Assembly (NCBI RefSeq): GCF_052156535.1
Contig: NZ_JBQKUP010000041.1
Coordinates: 62,001-126,000, forward strand
DNA: 64,000 nucleotides
Direction: 5' to 3'
Source of the DNA: Nitrospira_E sp052156535
GTDB lineage: Bacteria > Nitrospirota > Nitrospiria > Nitrospirales > UBA8639
The translations under genes and the position numbers were made by a program. The notes beneath the pieces are model-generated. The model saw only the letters and a list, made by a program, of their open reading frames with translations. It made no database searches and had not been told where the DNA came from. Of this stretch, positions 47,637 through 55,697 are shown piece after piece. How positions within the stretch are numbered: position 1 is the first letter of the stretch; the number at the start of each line of letters is the position of its first letter.

Positions 47637-48170
47637 ATGAACCAGAGGTACAAGCATTTCGACCAGAAAGAACCCACGTTCATCTATTTGTGGCGGAAAA
47701 AGCACCTGAGCCTCAGCGAAATGGGACGACGCCTACTGCGCAGGCATACCAGCATCCGTCGCGAACTGCGACGGAACCTCTGGTGTGGGCAGCATGATTA
47801 TCCGCGGGGGGCCCAGCTGATGGCTGAAAGTCGATTCCACCAGCGCGCGAAGCGAGACCGATTCGAATCAAACGTGGTCTGAGAGTATGTGCGCAATATA
47901 TTACATCGTGGCTGGACCGCGGAATTGATTGCGGATCGGCTCAAATACCAAAACCAGCTGCCCGCCGTATTTCACGAGGCCATTTCTCAATAAATTAATG
48001 TGGTTGCGCTTGAATTGATTCGCGTGTTGCCCCGCCACCACACCCCAAGTGGAAACCAAAGTGGCCGTATCGGAAGACCGGTGGGCGGATCTAGCATGAA
48101 CCACCCCGGCGTCCCGTCCTCAGGGGGCAACCGCCCGACAGGTGGCATTGGAGGGCACGGTTGTTTATGA
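47637..48170 (+). pseudogene. Degraded IS30-family transposase
   Basis: From ATG 47637 the reading frame shows the N-terminal DNA-binding part of an IS30 transposase: LSLSEMGRRLLRRHTSIRRE, then LRRNLWCGQHDYPRGAQLMA. An in-frame TGA at 47881-47883 is followed by EYVRNILHRGWTAELIADRL and KYQNQLPAVFHEAISQ, again IS30-like, and then another stop. Beyond 48000 only faint traces remain, such as a degraded WEGD-like motif near 48150. The DDE catalytic core is missing. No terminal inverted repeats were found. Confidence 0.72.
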
Positions 48171-48211
48171 ATACCGGGAATTGAGCGTATTCTCTCCTGT
48201 ATGAAAACATC

Positions 48212-48254
48212 TTCATGACAAATTCATAGCATCTTCATATTGACCACGTATGAT
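48212..48254 (+). promoter_or_regulatory. Possible PHO-type box and -10 element
   Basis: TTCAT occurs three times with an exact 11-bp period, starting at 48212, 48223 and 48234, which is the spacing of PhoB/PhoP direct-repeat sites. TATGAT at 48249-48254 lies 10 bp after the last repeat, as a -10 element does at PHO promoters where the box replaces the -35. The next supported gene, a metallophosphoesterase, starts at 48819. The half-sites differ from the E. coli sequence, so this is a suggestion only. Confidence 0.3.
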
Positions 48255-48818
48255 TAAGAAAAAGGGGAAACGCTTTGGGCTCAAATAGCTGGTGGTAGCC
48301 ATGCATGCGTTTCCGGTGTTTTGAATCGGGAAGATTACGATTGCCGTGATTGCATTAAAAAGTGCGCTTGGAGAAAAATATTTTTACGGGACAGGCTATT
48401 GGCAAATTTTTTTCAAACGTGCAATCTTTCACCATTGCCACAGAGCGAAAACGCTCAACCCAAGCGAACTCCAACAGGCAGATTGCTGTGAAGAGGATGT
48501 AATAAAAGAAAAACGCGAAAAATTTCAAAACCTTAGAAATGGGTTGAGACTATCAATGACATCAGGAAGTCAAGGAATACACTTTGCAACACAACATTAT
48601 CTAGTGAGACATGCATCCTGTTTTTGATCTATTTGTCATGGGCCCTTGTGATGATGGGCTTGTTGAGTCCTATGTCAGGCTGTTTTGTGGGCAGTTTGTG
48701 TCCCTCCCAAAATACATTTTCAGCAAGCCCAATGAATGGAGCAAGAAAAAACTCTGGAATAACTGAATTTCCTCTTTTTCAAGGCGGTGGTGTTCAAGGA
48801 ATGCTATTTAAAGATTGC
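48255..48818. other. A/T-rich leader without supported gene
   Basis: About 560 bp, A/T-rich compared with surrounding genes. A frame at 48346-48627 and the upstream extension of the next frame (from TTG 48624) have no convincing start signals. It could be a long 5' leader or leftover of the rearrangement. Confidence 0.35.
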
Positions 48819-49886
48819 ATGGCGATGACGAAGATTCGTCCCTGGCTACTTGGCATGATAATCACGGTGGCGCTGTTCTCAGTGGCGTATCCGGCACATG
48901 CCCAACGAACAACCCTCTCTTCTTCTGTACCCGAGATTCCGGAAACCATTTTTGCTGCGGGTGACATTGCAAAATGTAACGGTGACCACTCTAAGTGGGA
49001 GGAGTTAATGCAGGTGGTGGGTCTGTTACCCGAAAGCGTGGGGGAAGAGAAAGAAGAGAAGGAGCCTGCTCTCCACAAGCTTCTCGAACTCGTAGGTTGG
49101 ATTGAGGAAACCGACTATCACGCGAATGCAGAAAAAACCGCCAACCTGCTTTATGGTCGAAAGGGCAGAATTCTCGCATTGGGTGATCTTGGGTATCCCC
49201 ATGGGTCCTCCCGGTCATTCAATAAATGTTATGACCGGACATGGGGGCGGCTCAAGCACAGAACCTATCCGGTACCAGGCAACCATGAATACAAAACGAG
49301 GAACGCTCTGCCCTATTTCGCTTACTGGGGTCCCCGGGCCGGGGAGACGGGGAAAGGGTATTACAGTTTTGATCTGGGTGGATGGCACATCATCGCCTTA
49401 AACAGCAAATTGGAAAAGAGCCAGGATCGCGACACGATCTCAATCCAACATGCGTGGCTCCAACAGGATTTAGCGGCCACCGACGCCAATTGTATCCTCG
49501 CCTATTGGCATCACCCCGTGTTCAGCTCCGGCCGACATGGGGGATCCCAAAGGATGAAAAATATTTTGCAGACCCTCTATGCCAGTGGGGTCAGCGTGGT
49601 GCTCAAGGGTCATGACCATGATTACGAACGGTTTGCCCCCCAGAATGCCGAAGGGGACCTTGATCACGCCCGCGGCTTTCGCGCGTTTGTCGTGGGCACG
49701 GGTGGCGCTCCCTTGCACTCCCTTGAAACACGACAAAAAAATAGTGAATTCTTCCAAGCAGACACGCTTGGCGTTCTGAAACTCGAACTCTATTCCGATC
49801 GGTACAACTGGGAATTCCTGCCCGTTGGAGGAACCCCACCTTTGGACACCGGGACTGGTTCCTGTGTCTTACCCAAGAAGGGATAA
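48819..49886 (+). CDS. Secreted metallophosphoesterase
   Basis: A calcineurin-like phosphoesterase with a signal peptide (core WLLGMIITVALFSVAYPAHA). Metal-binding motifs appear in order: AAGDIAKCNGDH, LALGDLGYPHGS, VPGNHEYKTR, YWHHPVFSSG and KGHDHDYERF. This set is complete for a two-metal site. The purple-acid-phosphatase-like order suggests a periplasmic phosphatase or phosphodiesterase. A charged insertion (SVGEEKEEKEPALHKLLELV) near residue 70 is unusual. ATG 48825 is an equal alternative. Confidence 0.87.
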   Translation: MAMTKIRPWLLGMIITVALFSVAYPAHAQRTTLSSSVPEIPETIFAAGDIAKCNGDHSKWEELMQVVGLLPESVGEEKEEKEPALHKLLELVGWIEETDYHANAEKTANLLYGRKGRILALGDLGYPHGSSRSFNKCYDRTWGRLKHRTYPVPGNHEYKTRNALPYFAYWGPRAGETGKGYYSFDLGGWHIIALNSKLEKSQDRDTISIQHAWLQQDLAATDANCILAYWHHPVFSSGRHGGSQRMKNILQTLYASGVSVVLKGHDHDYERFAPQNAEGDLDHARGFRAFVVGTGGAPLHSLETRQKNSEFFQADTLGVLKLELYSDRYNWEFLPVGGTPPLDTGTGSCVLPKKG

Positions 49887-50265
49887 ATGGTTATATTGAA
49901 CCAGGCAGACAGAGATGGCCGGATGTCAACTAAACCCTGGGTGTGGAGATGTGTGTAATACTTAGGCCAGGGGTACCCTTTATCGGGGTGGTCACCGCCA
50001 CCATATAAATCCGCTTCAGATCAAGCGACAGGTCTTCTCGATCCCACTCCTACACCGACATCCCACTCAGGCGCCGGTCCTCCGCAACAGGGAGAACAGG
50101 GAGTCCTCCCGAACTACGGAATCACACTTAAACCAACCGACCAGGGCGTTGGCTGAGAACATTGATTGTTCTACGATTGGTTACGCAGCTGGTGAGGGTT
50201 TTTGCGGAAGAACAATTTATGGCCGCACCGAATTTCCGTGGAGTTAGAGGGAAGGCACTGTGTCC
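49887..50265. other. Intergenic region
   Basis: About 380 bp between convergent genes, with no supported gene. It lies within the segment bounded by the 37-bp repeats and may include debris of earlier genes. Confidence 0.35.
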
Positions 50266-50733
50266 CTAACCGCAAGCTGGAACGTCCTGATCCTTGGTCT
50301 GGTCCATCGATCTGCTGTTGACTTCAGAGACGGAGATGGACACGCCACTCTTCTCCTCAACTGCCTGCTGTAAAAGTGGGATCATTTCGCTCAAGAGAGC
50401 ATTATAGGTATCGGCAAAGCGTTCTTCCGTCACTTGCTCCATCGTCAACCGGGAGGCAATCTGTCGCCAGTTACCATCCACTGCTTCTTTCATCAGGTGC
50501 GATGATGGAGACGATTTTCCATTAGCCAGATCGGACCGGCTGGCCACGATGTAGTACAGCGCTTCAACCGGCCGGCGATCTTTTGTACAGGCCGCCGCCT
50601 TGAATACTCTGGTGTCCTGTTGATTGAAAATGTCAATTTCGCCAGGCTGGGCCATTAGTTGACCCGCTGTGAGGGCGCCCCCCAGCCCAATAACCGCCAC
50701 AATAGAGAGAAGGTATCTGCTCATGGATCTCAT
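50266..50733 (-). CDS. Exported hypothetical protein, 155 residues
   Basis: Signal peptide MSRYLLSIVAVIGLGGALTA and a cleavage-like GQLMAQ. The mature part is helical and charged (LASRSDLANGKS-type loops; ADTYNALLSEMIPLLQQAVE) with two cysteines, one in AAACTKDRR and one near the end (VPACG), which could pair in the periplasm. No family recognised. It lies on the same strand as, and downstream of, the copper genes. Confidence 0.6.
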   Translation of the reverse strand: MRSMSRYLLSIVAVIGLGGALTAGQLMAQPGEIDIFNQQDTRVFKAAACTKDRRPVEALYYIVASRSDLANGKSSPSSHLMKEAVDGNWRQIASRLTMEQVTEERFADTYNALLSEMIPLLQQAVEEKSGVSISVSEVNSRSMDQTKDQDVPACG

Positions 50734-51298
50734 GAATGTTTAAGCTCCGAATGGGGTACATAAGAGCATTGTACCAGAATGTCCAAGTCAGATCAGCGGC
50801 ATCAGGTTATGCCGCAGCAACCTACATCCTCGCCTTGGTGTGCTTGCACGCGGCCCTTACGCCCAAGGCTGTGTTCCCACCCGCAACAGACCGACTCAAA
50901 CGGCCGCCGTTGATAACAGAAAACCGGGACCCGTTCTTGAAGGGGCCACCCAACATGGCGGGGCACCCTCACGCAAAGGGATTTTGGTTTTCTCTTATGA
51001 TGAGCGACGGGGAGCAGACATACAGAACCGTCAGCCAACTGAGATATCCCACCGGAACGACATGGCATGCCATTGAGGATATAGAACGGGTCGGGTAAAG
51101 GGGGAAACTATACCAGTCGTCATCCCCACAGGTTGGTAGCGGGGATCCATCTCTCCTCCTTTTCATTGGTTCAAATAACCGTCGGCTTGCCTGCCAAGCC
51201 TATTTGCCGAAGTCGATTCGGCTCCGAAGGCCGGGAATTCAGTCGCCGGCACGGTTTCCCCTACGGCCTGAGTCAGGGCATACAATTTCACCATTCTG
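50734..51298. other. Intergenic region
   Basis: About 565 bp between the exported hypothetical and the copper ATPase stop. A plus-strand frame at 50736-51098 has no protein-like features. It probably contains the promoter of the hypothetical gene. Confidence 0.35.
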
Positions 51299-53791
51299 TT
51301 AGAGCTTGATGGTTCGTAATCGGAGGGCATTGGTAATGACCGAAACTGAGCTAAACGTCATGGCGGTTGCCGCAATCATCGGACTCAAGAGGATGCCGAA
51401 TGCCGGATAGAGAATACCGGCGGCAATGGGCACCCCGATGGCATTGTAGAAAAAGGCAAAGAAGAGATTTTGACGAATGTTGCGCATGGTCGCCTGGCTA
51501 AGTCGGCGTGCACGGGCAATGCCTCGAAGATCACCTTTGACCAGGGTAACTCCGGCGCTTTCCATGGCCACATCTGTGCCGGTCCCCATGGCAATGCCGA
51601 CCTGGGCTTGAGCGAGGGCGGGTGCGTCATTGATGCCGTCTCCGGCCATGGCCACGATTTTTCCTTGTGCCTGAAATTGTTGAATGATCCGGCTTTTCTC
51701 CTCAGGCAACACTTCCGCTTTCACCTCATCAATGCCGAGCTTCTTCGCAACCGCCTGTGCGGTTTGTTGATGGTCACCGGACACCATGACCACGTGAATC
51801 CCTTCTTCATGCAACAGGCGAATGGCTTCCGACGTTGATGGTTTAATCGGGTCGGCGACTCCGATGAGTCCGGCGATCTGATTTGCGATGGCCACAAACA
51901 TGACGGTTTGGCCGTCCCGGCGCAGGTCCTCGGCCTTGTCCGTCAATGGCCCGAAGGCCTCGGGCTTCACGTGATGCTCTTCCTCCAAAAACTTCCGTGT
52001 GCCGAGTGCCATGCTGTGTCCCTGAACGGTTCCGGTCACGCCTTTGCCGGTTTTCGACTGAAAGTCCTGAGCCTTCCCTAACTCCAGCCCTTTGTCTTTC
52101 GCCCCGTTCACAATGGCGGAGGCCAGAGGATGTTCGCTGTTGCGTTCCAGGCTGGCGACCAATCGCAGCAGGTCCTCTTCCGCCATATCGGAAAGGGAAA
52201 TGACTGACATCAGCTTGGGTTTGCCTTCTGTGAGAGTTCCCGTTTTATCGACGACGAGGGTATCCACTTTTTCCAATTGCTCCAGGGCTTCAGCATTCTT
52301 CATGAGGACCCCGGCTGTGGCTCCTCGTCCGGTTCCCACCATAATCGACATAGGAGTGGCCAAACCTAAAGCGCAGGGACAGGCAATAATAAGAACGGCG
52401 ACGGCATTGACCAGGGCATGAGCCATACGAGGCTCGGGCCCGAACATCGCCCAGATCAAAAAGGTCAGTAACGCTACTCCGACGACAATCGGGACAAAAT
52501 AGCCGGCTACCAGATCGGCCATCCGTTGAATGGGGGCCCGGCTGCGTTGGGCTTCGCTGACCATGCGAACTATTTGCGCCAGGACGGTATCCCGACCCAC
52601 TCGTTCAACTCGCATCACCAACGTTCCCGTGCCATTGACGGTTCCCCCGGTGACCTGAGCATCTGCCTCTTTTTCCACCGGGATCGATTCTCCGGTAATC
52701 ATCGATTCATCCACGGCACTTTGACCCTCAAGGATGACTCCGTCGATTGGAATTTTTTCTCCCGGCCGGATACGAAGCTTGTCTCCTGGATGCACGGAAT
52801 CCACGGGGACGTCTTCTTCCTCGCCATTCTCGCGAATTCGCCGGGCAGTTTTTGGAGCCAGGCCAAGCAAGGCTTTAATGGCGCTGCCTGTCTGGCTGCG
52901 AGCCCGTAATTCCAAAACCTGGCCCAATAGCACGAGAACGGTGATCACGGCCGCGGCTTCAAAATAGACAGCGACCTCACCGCCCTCTCCTCTGAAGGAG
53001 GCAGGAAATAATTGAGGCGCAAGCGTCGCCACGGTGCTATAGACATAGGCTGTGCCGGTTCCCAACGCAATCAGCGTAAACATGTTGAGACTGCGGTTCA
53101 CGAGCGAAACCCACGCGCGCTGAAAGAACGGCCATCCACACCATAAGACCACGGGCGTGGCTAATGCCCACTGTACCCATGACATGACCGAAGGTGGCAG
53201 GATTCCCTGAATGGGTTGGCCGGGAATCATTTCGGACATGGCCAGGGAAAAAACCGGGAAGGCCAACACGAGACCAATCCAGAATCGCCGCGTCATGTCT
53301 TTGAGTTCGGGATTCTCCTCTTCTTCAAGTGTGATTTCCCTTGGTTCGAGAGCCATCCCGCATTTAGGACAGGAGCCCGGCTGGTCCTGTACCACTTCAG
53401 GATGCATGGGACAGACATATTCTGTTTTAGTGGCCGGGGCGGCTGCGATATCCGGCTCCAGCGCCATGCCACATTTGGGACAAGCCGCCGGTTTGGAAGA
53501 CTCCACGCCCGGACACATCGGGCAGATGTATTTCGTCCCGGGTTTTGCCGGCTCCGCCTCCATGGACTGTGTATGTTTGCCGGTCAGATAGCCTTCCGGA
53601 TCCTGGCTGAACCGGTCCAGACAGCGGGGATTGCAGAAGTAGTACATGGTGCCCGCATGCTCAAATTTACCTGCAGCGGTGAGCGGATCCACCATCATCC
53701 CACAGACCGGGTCTTTGACCTGTTCAACCTTGGCCATGCTCAGTTCCCGTCGCCGGGGTTTATCTTTTGAAATTGAGGGTTCTTGTTCCAT
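51299..53791 (-). CDS. copA: Copper-translocating P1B-type ATPase with YHS and metal-binding N-terminal modules
   Basis: An 830-residue Cu+ pump that exports copper across the inner membrane. Instead of CopZ-like domains, the N-terminus has a YHS domain (KDPVCGMMVDP...YYFCNPRC, about 25-70) and two CPMC/CPMH...CPKCGMALEP modules (about 90-155). Eight membrane segments surround the core: the transport motif CPC (Cys471, Cys473) in ACPCALGLATP, the phosphorylated Asp515 in DKTGTLTE, SEHPLA and GDGINDAPALA. The last helix has the MTFSSVSVITNALRL pattern of Cu+ pumps. Its 3' end carries the 37-bp repeat. The copper-storage gene lies upstream on the same strand. Confidence 0.93.
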   Translation of the reverse strand: MEQEPSISKDKPRRRELSMAKVEQVKDPVCGMMVDPLTAAGKFEHAGTMYYFCNPRCLDRFSQDPEGYLTGKHTQSMEAEPAKPGTKYICPMCPGVESSKPAACPKCGMALEPDIAAAPATKTEYVCPMHPEVVQDQPGSCPKCGMALEPREITLEEEENPELKDMTRRFWIGLVLAFPVFSLAMSEMIPGQPIQGILPPSVMSWVQWALATPVVLWCGWPFFQRAWVSLVNRSLNMFTLIALGTGTAYVYSTVATLAPQLFPASFRGEGGEVAVYFEAAAVITVLVLLGQVLELRARSQTGSAIKALLGLAPKTARRIRENGEEEDVPVDSVHPGDKLRIRPGEKIPIDGVILEGQSAVDESMITGESIPVEKEADAQVTGGTVNGTGTLVMRVERVGRDTVLAQIVRMVSEAQRSRAPIQRMADLVAGYFVPIVVGVALLTFLIWAMFGPEPRMAHALVNAVAVLIIACPCALGLATPMSIMVGTGRGATAGVLMKNAEALEQLEKVDTLVVDKTGTLTEGKPKLMSVISLSDMAEEDLLRLVASLERNSEHPLASAIVNGAKDKGLELGKAQDFQSKTGKGVTGTVQGHSMALGTRKFLEEEHHVKPEAFGPLTDKAEDLRRDGQTVMFVAIANQIAGLIGVADPIKPSTSEAIRLLHEEGIHVVMVSGDHQQTAQAVAKKLGIDEVKAEVLPEEKSRIIQQFQAQGKIVAMAGDGINDAPALAQAQVGIAMGTGTDVAMESAGVTLVKGDLRGIARARRLSQATMRNIRQNLFFAFFYNAIGVPIAAGILYPAFGILLSPMIAATAMTFSSVSVITNALRLRTIKL
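51310..51346 (+). repeat. 37-bp direct repeat, right copy
   Basis: Identical to 47541-47577, same orientation. It lies within the last codons of the copper ATPase gene. It bounds, with the left copy, a segment of about 3.7 kb. Confidence 0.9.
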
Positions 53792-54170
53792 GGTTACTGT
53801 CTTTCTGATCGAATGAAGGTATAGAGGCGGGTGCCCCTTAATTCAATGAGGAAGAAGAAATACTCATTAACCTCAGTATAGAGGATTACCTTTGTAGTGG
53901 GGAAGACAAACAGAGGTTGAAAAAATCCGAATTGATGGAGTGGCTCTTAAATGGAATTTTTCTAGGTGATGCAAAGCATAATTTGTATGTGACTCATCCT
54001 GGCTGAAATTCAGAAAAGCTGAGGTGCAGGGTTGTAGATAAAAGGCTTTGCCCTAGGCAGATCATCCGTTTGATTCTCAGAAAGGCCAAGTAAGAAAATC
54101 ACATCCGTAATAAGCTTCTTTTGCCCGCCTCGAGAGCTGGGGGAAAATGAGATTGCTTGTTCGTATTCAC
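53792..54170. other. Intergenic region upstream of copper ATPase
   Basis: About 380 bp, A/T-rich in part, between the copper-storage gene terminator and the ATPase start. It should contain the ATPase promoter. I could not identify a CueR- or CopR-type operator by eye. Confidence 0.4.
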
Positions 54171-54206
54171 GCCTCGGACAAAGGCGTGCATCCCTTTGTC
54201 CGAGGC
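54171..54206 (-). terminator. Strong hairpin after the copper-storage gene
   Basis: GCCTCGGACAAAGG and CCTTTGTCCGAGGC form a perfect 14-bp stem with an 8-base loop, 15 bp after the stop of the cysteine-rich protein gene. No T-run follows on the minus strand, so it may be a rho-dependent or mRNA-stabilising structure. Confidence 0.65.
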
Positions 54207-54221
54207 ATTTTCACGGCACGA

Positions 54222-54572
54222 CTAGCGAGCCGCCCCAACAGATTGCTGGCGGGTGCCTGCGCTTTTACTCATCTTGCGGCATTCTTCCGCGCATCGACGA
54301 CAGGCTTCCGCACATCGTCGACAATGTTCGTTGTCATGTTTTTCGCATTCTGCGGCGCAGGCATCACAAATGGTGGCACAGATGTCGCAGAGTTCCGCGC
54401 TAAATTCTGAATCTCTGCTCATAAAGGCCGTGCAGGACCAGCAGAGGTCTGCACAATCGATACAAAGTCTGGCACACTCCGGCATGTCACCCAAACATTG
54501 ATTTGCGCAGCATTCACACTCCTCAGCACATCGCACGCAGGCGTCCACACATTGTTGGTATTGATGGGCCAT
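54222..54572 (-). CDS. Four-helix-bundle cysteine-rich copper-storage protein (Csp/DUF326 type)
   Basis: A 116-residue protein with 22 cysteines spaced as CxxxC and CxxC along four helices (for example CVDACVRCAEECECCANQC and CRRCAEACRRCAEEC). This is the pattern of Csp copper-storage proteins, which line the inside of a helix bundle with cysteines and hold many Cu+ ions. There is no signal peptide, so it should be the cytosolic Csp3 type. AAAGGAGG precedes the ATG. It sits between the copper oxidase genes and the copper ATPase gene, which supports a copper role. Confidence 0.9.
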   Translation of the reverse strand: MAHQYQQCVDACVRCAEECECCANQCLGDMPECARLCIDCADLCWSCTAFMSRDSEFSAELCDICATICDACAAECEKHDNEHCRRCAEACRRCAEECRKMSKSAGTRQQSVGAAR

Positions 54573-54788
54573 GAAAATCCTCCTTTCCTGAGGCTGCCGG
54601 TCACACCCTCATTAGAAAAATAGAATACCGATTCCTGTCCACCCAAGATAACTGAGCGAATTCCCGAAGAAAACTGTCGATAACCCTTGAATAAAGTTAT
54701 GGCGAGGCTATAGATGTTGTGTACTTTTGAAGAAGAGAAGCTCCAGCTACACAATCAGTTGGAGGCGGATTTCGCGGTAAAGATTTGA

Positions 54789-55697
54789 TTAAAACCAGAG
54801 CCTTACGCCCACCACGAATCGAATTTGACTTGGATTTCCACCTTCCTCCCGCACGAGTGAGGCGGTATCTCCAAAACTTTTGTCCAAGGAGATTCCCACG
54901 TAGGGGGCAAATTCACGTCGGATTTCATAGCGCAGCCGAAACCCCAATTCAAGGTTATTCAATCCTGAACCCGTTGTGAACTTTCGTACACGTTGAATCG
55001 CGGCATTCGTCTCAAAGCGGGGCTGAAGGATCAGCCGTTGCGTGAGGGAGAGATCTTTGGTTGCGGTCAATCGTGCGGACAGGTCCCCATGTTGACTAAT
55101 GAAGAGGGCGGGCTGAATTTCATAATTATACGGGACGAGTCCTTGTAGCCCGATCACCGCCAGTCCTCGCGTGACGTTCCGTCCCCGATAGGATTGTGTT
55201 TCGACGCGCCCCCCTACTTGGAAATCGTAATACTGCTGAATGAAGCGTCCGAAGAGGAGTTGTGAATCAATGTCGTAGTCGGCCTTAAATGCCGTGTCCC
55301 GCTGGCCTTCGCTTTTGAACCAGATTCGATTGTAGTCACCCCCGTACCAGCCCTCGATGTCCCACCGGTAGTCGTCATGACTTTCGTCCCCGCCAATGTT
55401 CGGCCGGTATTCAAGGACGTCGGCAAGGAAAAAACCGTGGTTCTCTTCATCCATGACAGGACTGGGCCAGTCCTGTTGTTGGAATACAGGTGATCCCGTG
55501 TCCGACATTTCTCTGAATATCCCGGATCGGGTGTCAGTCTGACCTTCTGGCTGTATCGCTTGGGGGTGGGATTTGTGTTTATGAGTGGACGTAGATTCGT
55601 CGGGGATGGATTGGGCAAAGATAACTGACGAATTGAAATCCCAAATAAGGAGACTGATGATCATGAGTGAAAGGATGCATCGATAAATTTTCCTCAT
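54789..55697 (-). CDS. copB: Copper resistance protein B (outer membrane)
   Basis: Signal peptide (core CILSLMIISLLIWDF), a short His-containing linker, and an outer-membrane beta-barrel with the CopB/PcoB pattern: VLEYRPN, WDIEGWYGGDYNRIWFKSEG, DFQVGGRVETQSYRG and the aromatic C-terminus IRFVVGVRLWF. It acts with the multicopper oxidase in periplasmic copper detoxification. ATG 55697 overlaps the oxidase stop (ATGA), so the two are translated in a coupled way. A longer frame from 55787 would lie inside the oxidase gene. Confidence 0.9.
   Translation of the reverse strand: MRKIYRCILSLMIISLLIWDFNSSVIFAQSIPDESTSTHKHKSHPQAIQPEGQTDTRSGIFREMSDTGSPVFQQQDWPSPVMDEENHGFFLADVLEYRPNIGGDESHDDYRWDIEGWYGGDYNRIWFKSEGQRDTAFKADYDIDSQLLFGRFIQQYYDFQVGGRVETQSYRGRNVTRGLAVIGLQGLVPYNYEIQPALFISQHGDLSARLTATKDLSLTQRLILQPRFETNAAIQRVRKFTTGSGLNNLELGFRLRYEIRREFAPYVGISLDKSFGDTASLVREEGGNPSQIRFVVGVRLWF

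Noticed and set aside
48346..48627. Plus-strand frame of 93 residues upstream of the metallophosphoesterase
   Set aside because: No clear start signal or family; may simply be an A/T-rich leader.
50736..51098. Plus-strand frame of 120 residues before the copper ATPase
   Set aside because: Composition is not protein-like and there is no start signal; lies in a rearranged segment.
53216..53770. Plus-strand frame of 184 residues antisense to the copper ATPase N-terminus
   Set aside because: Shadow frame rich in His/Gly/Arg arising from the CPMH-type modules on the true strand.
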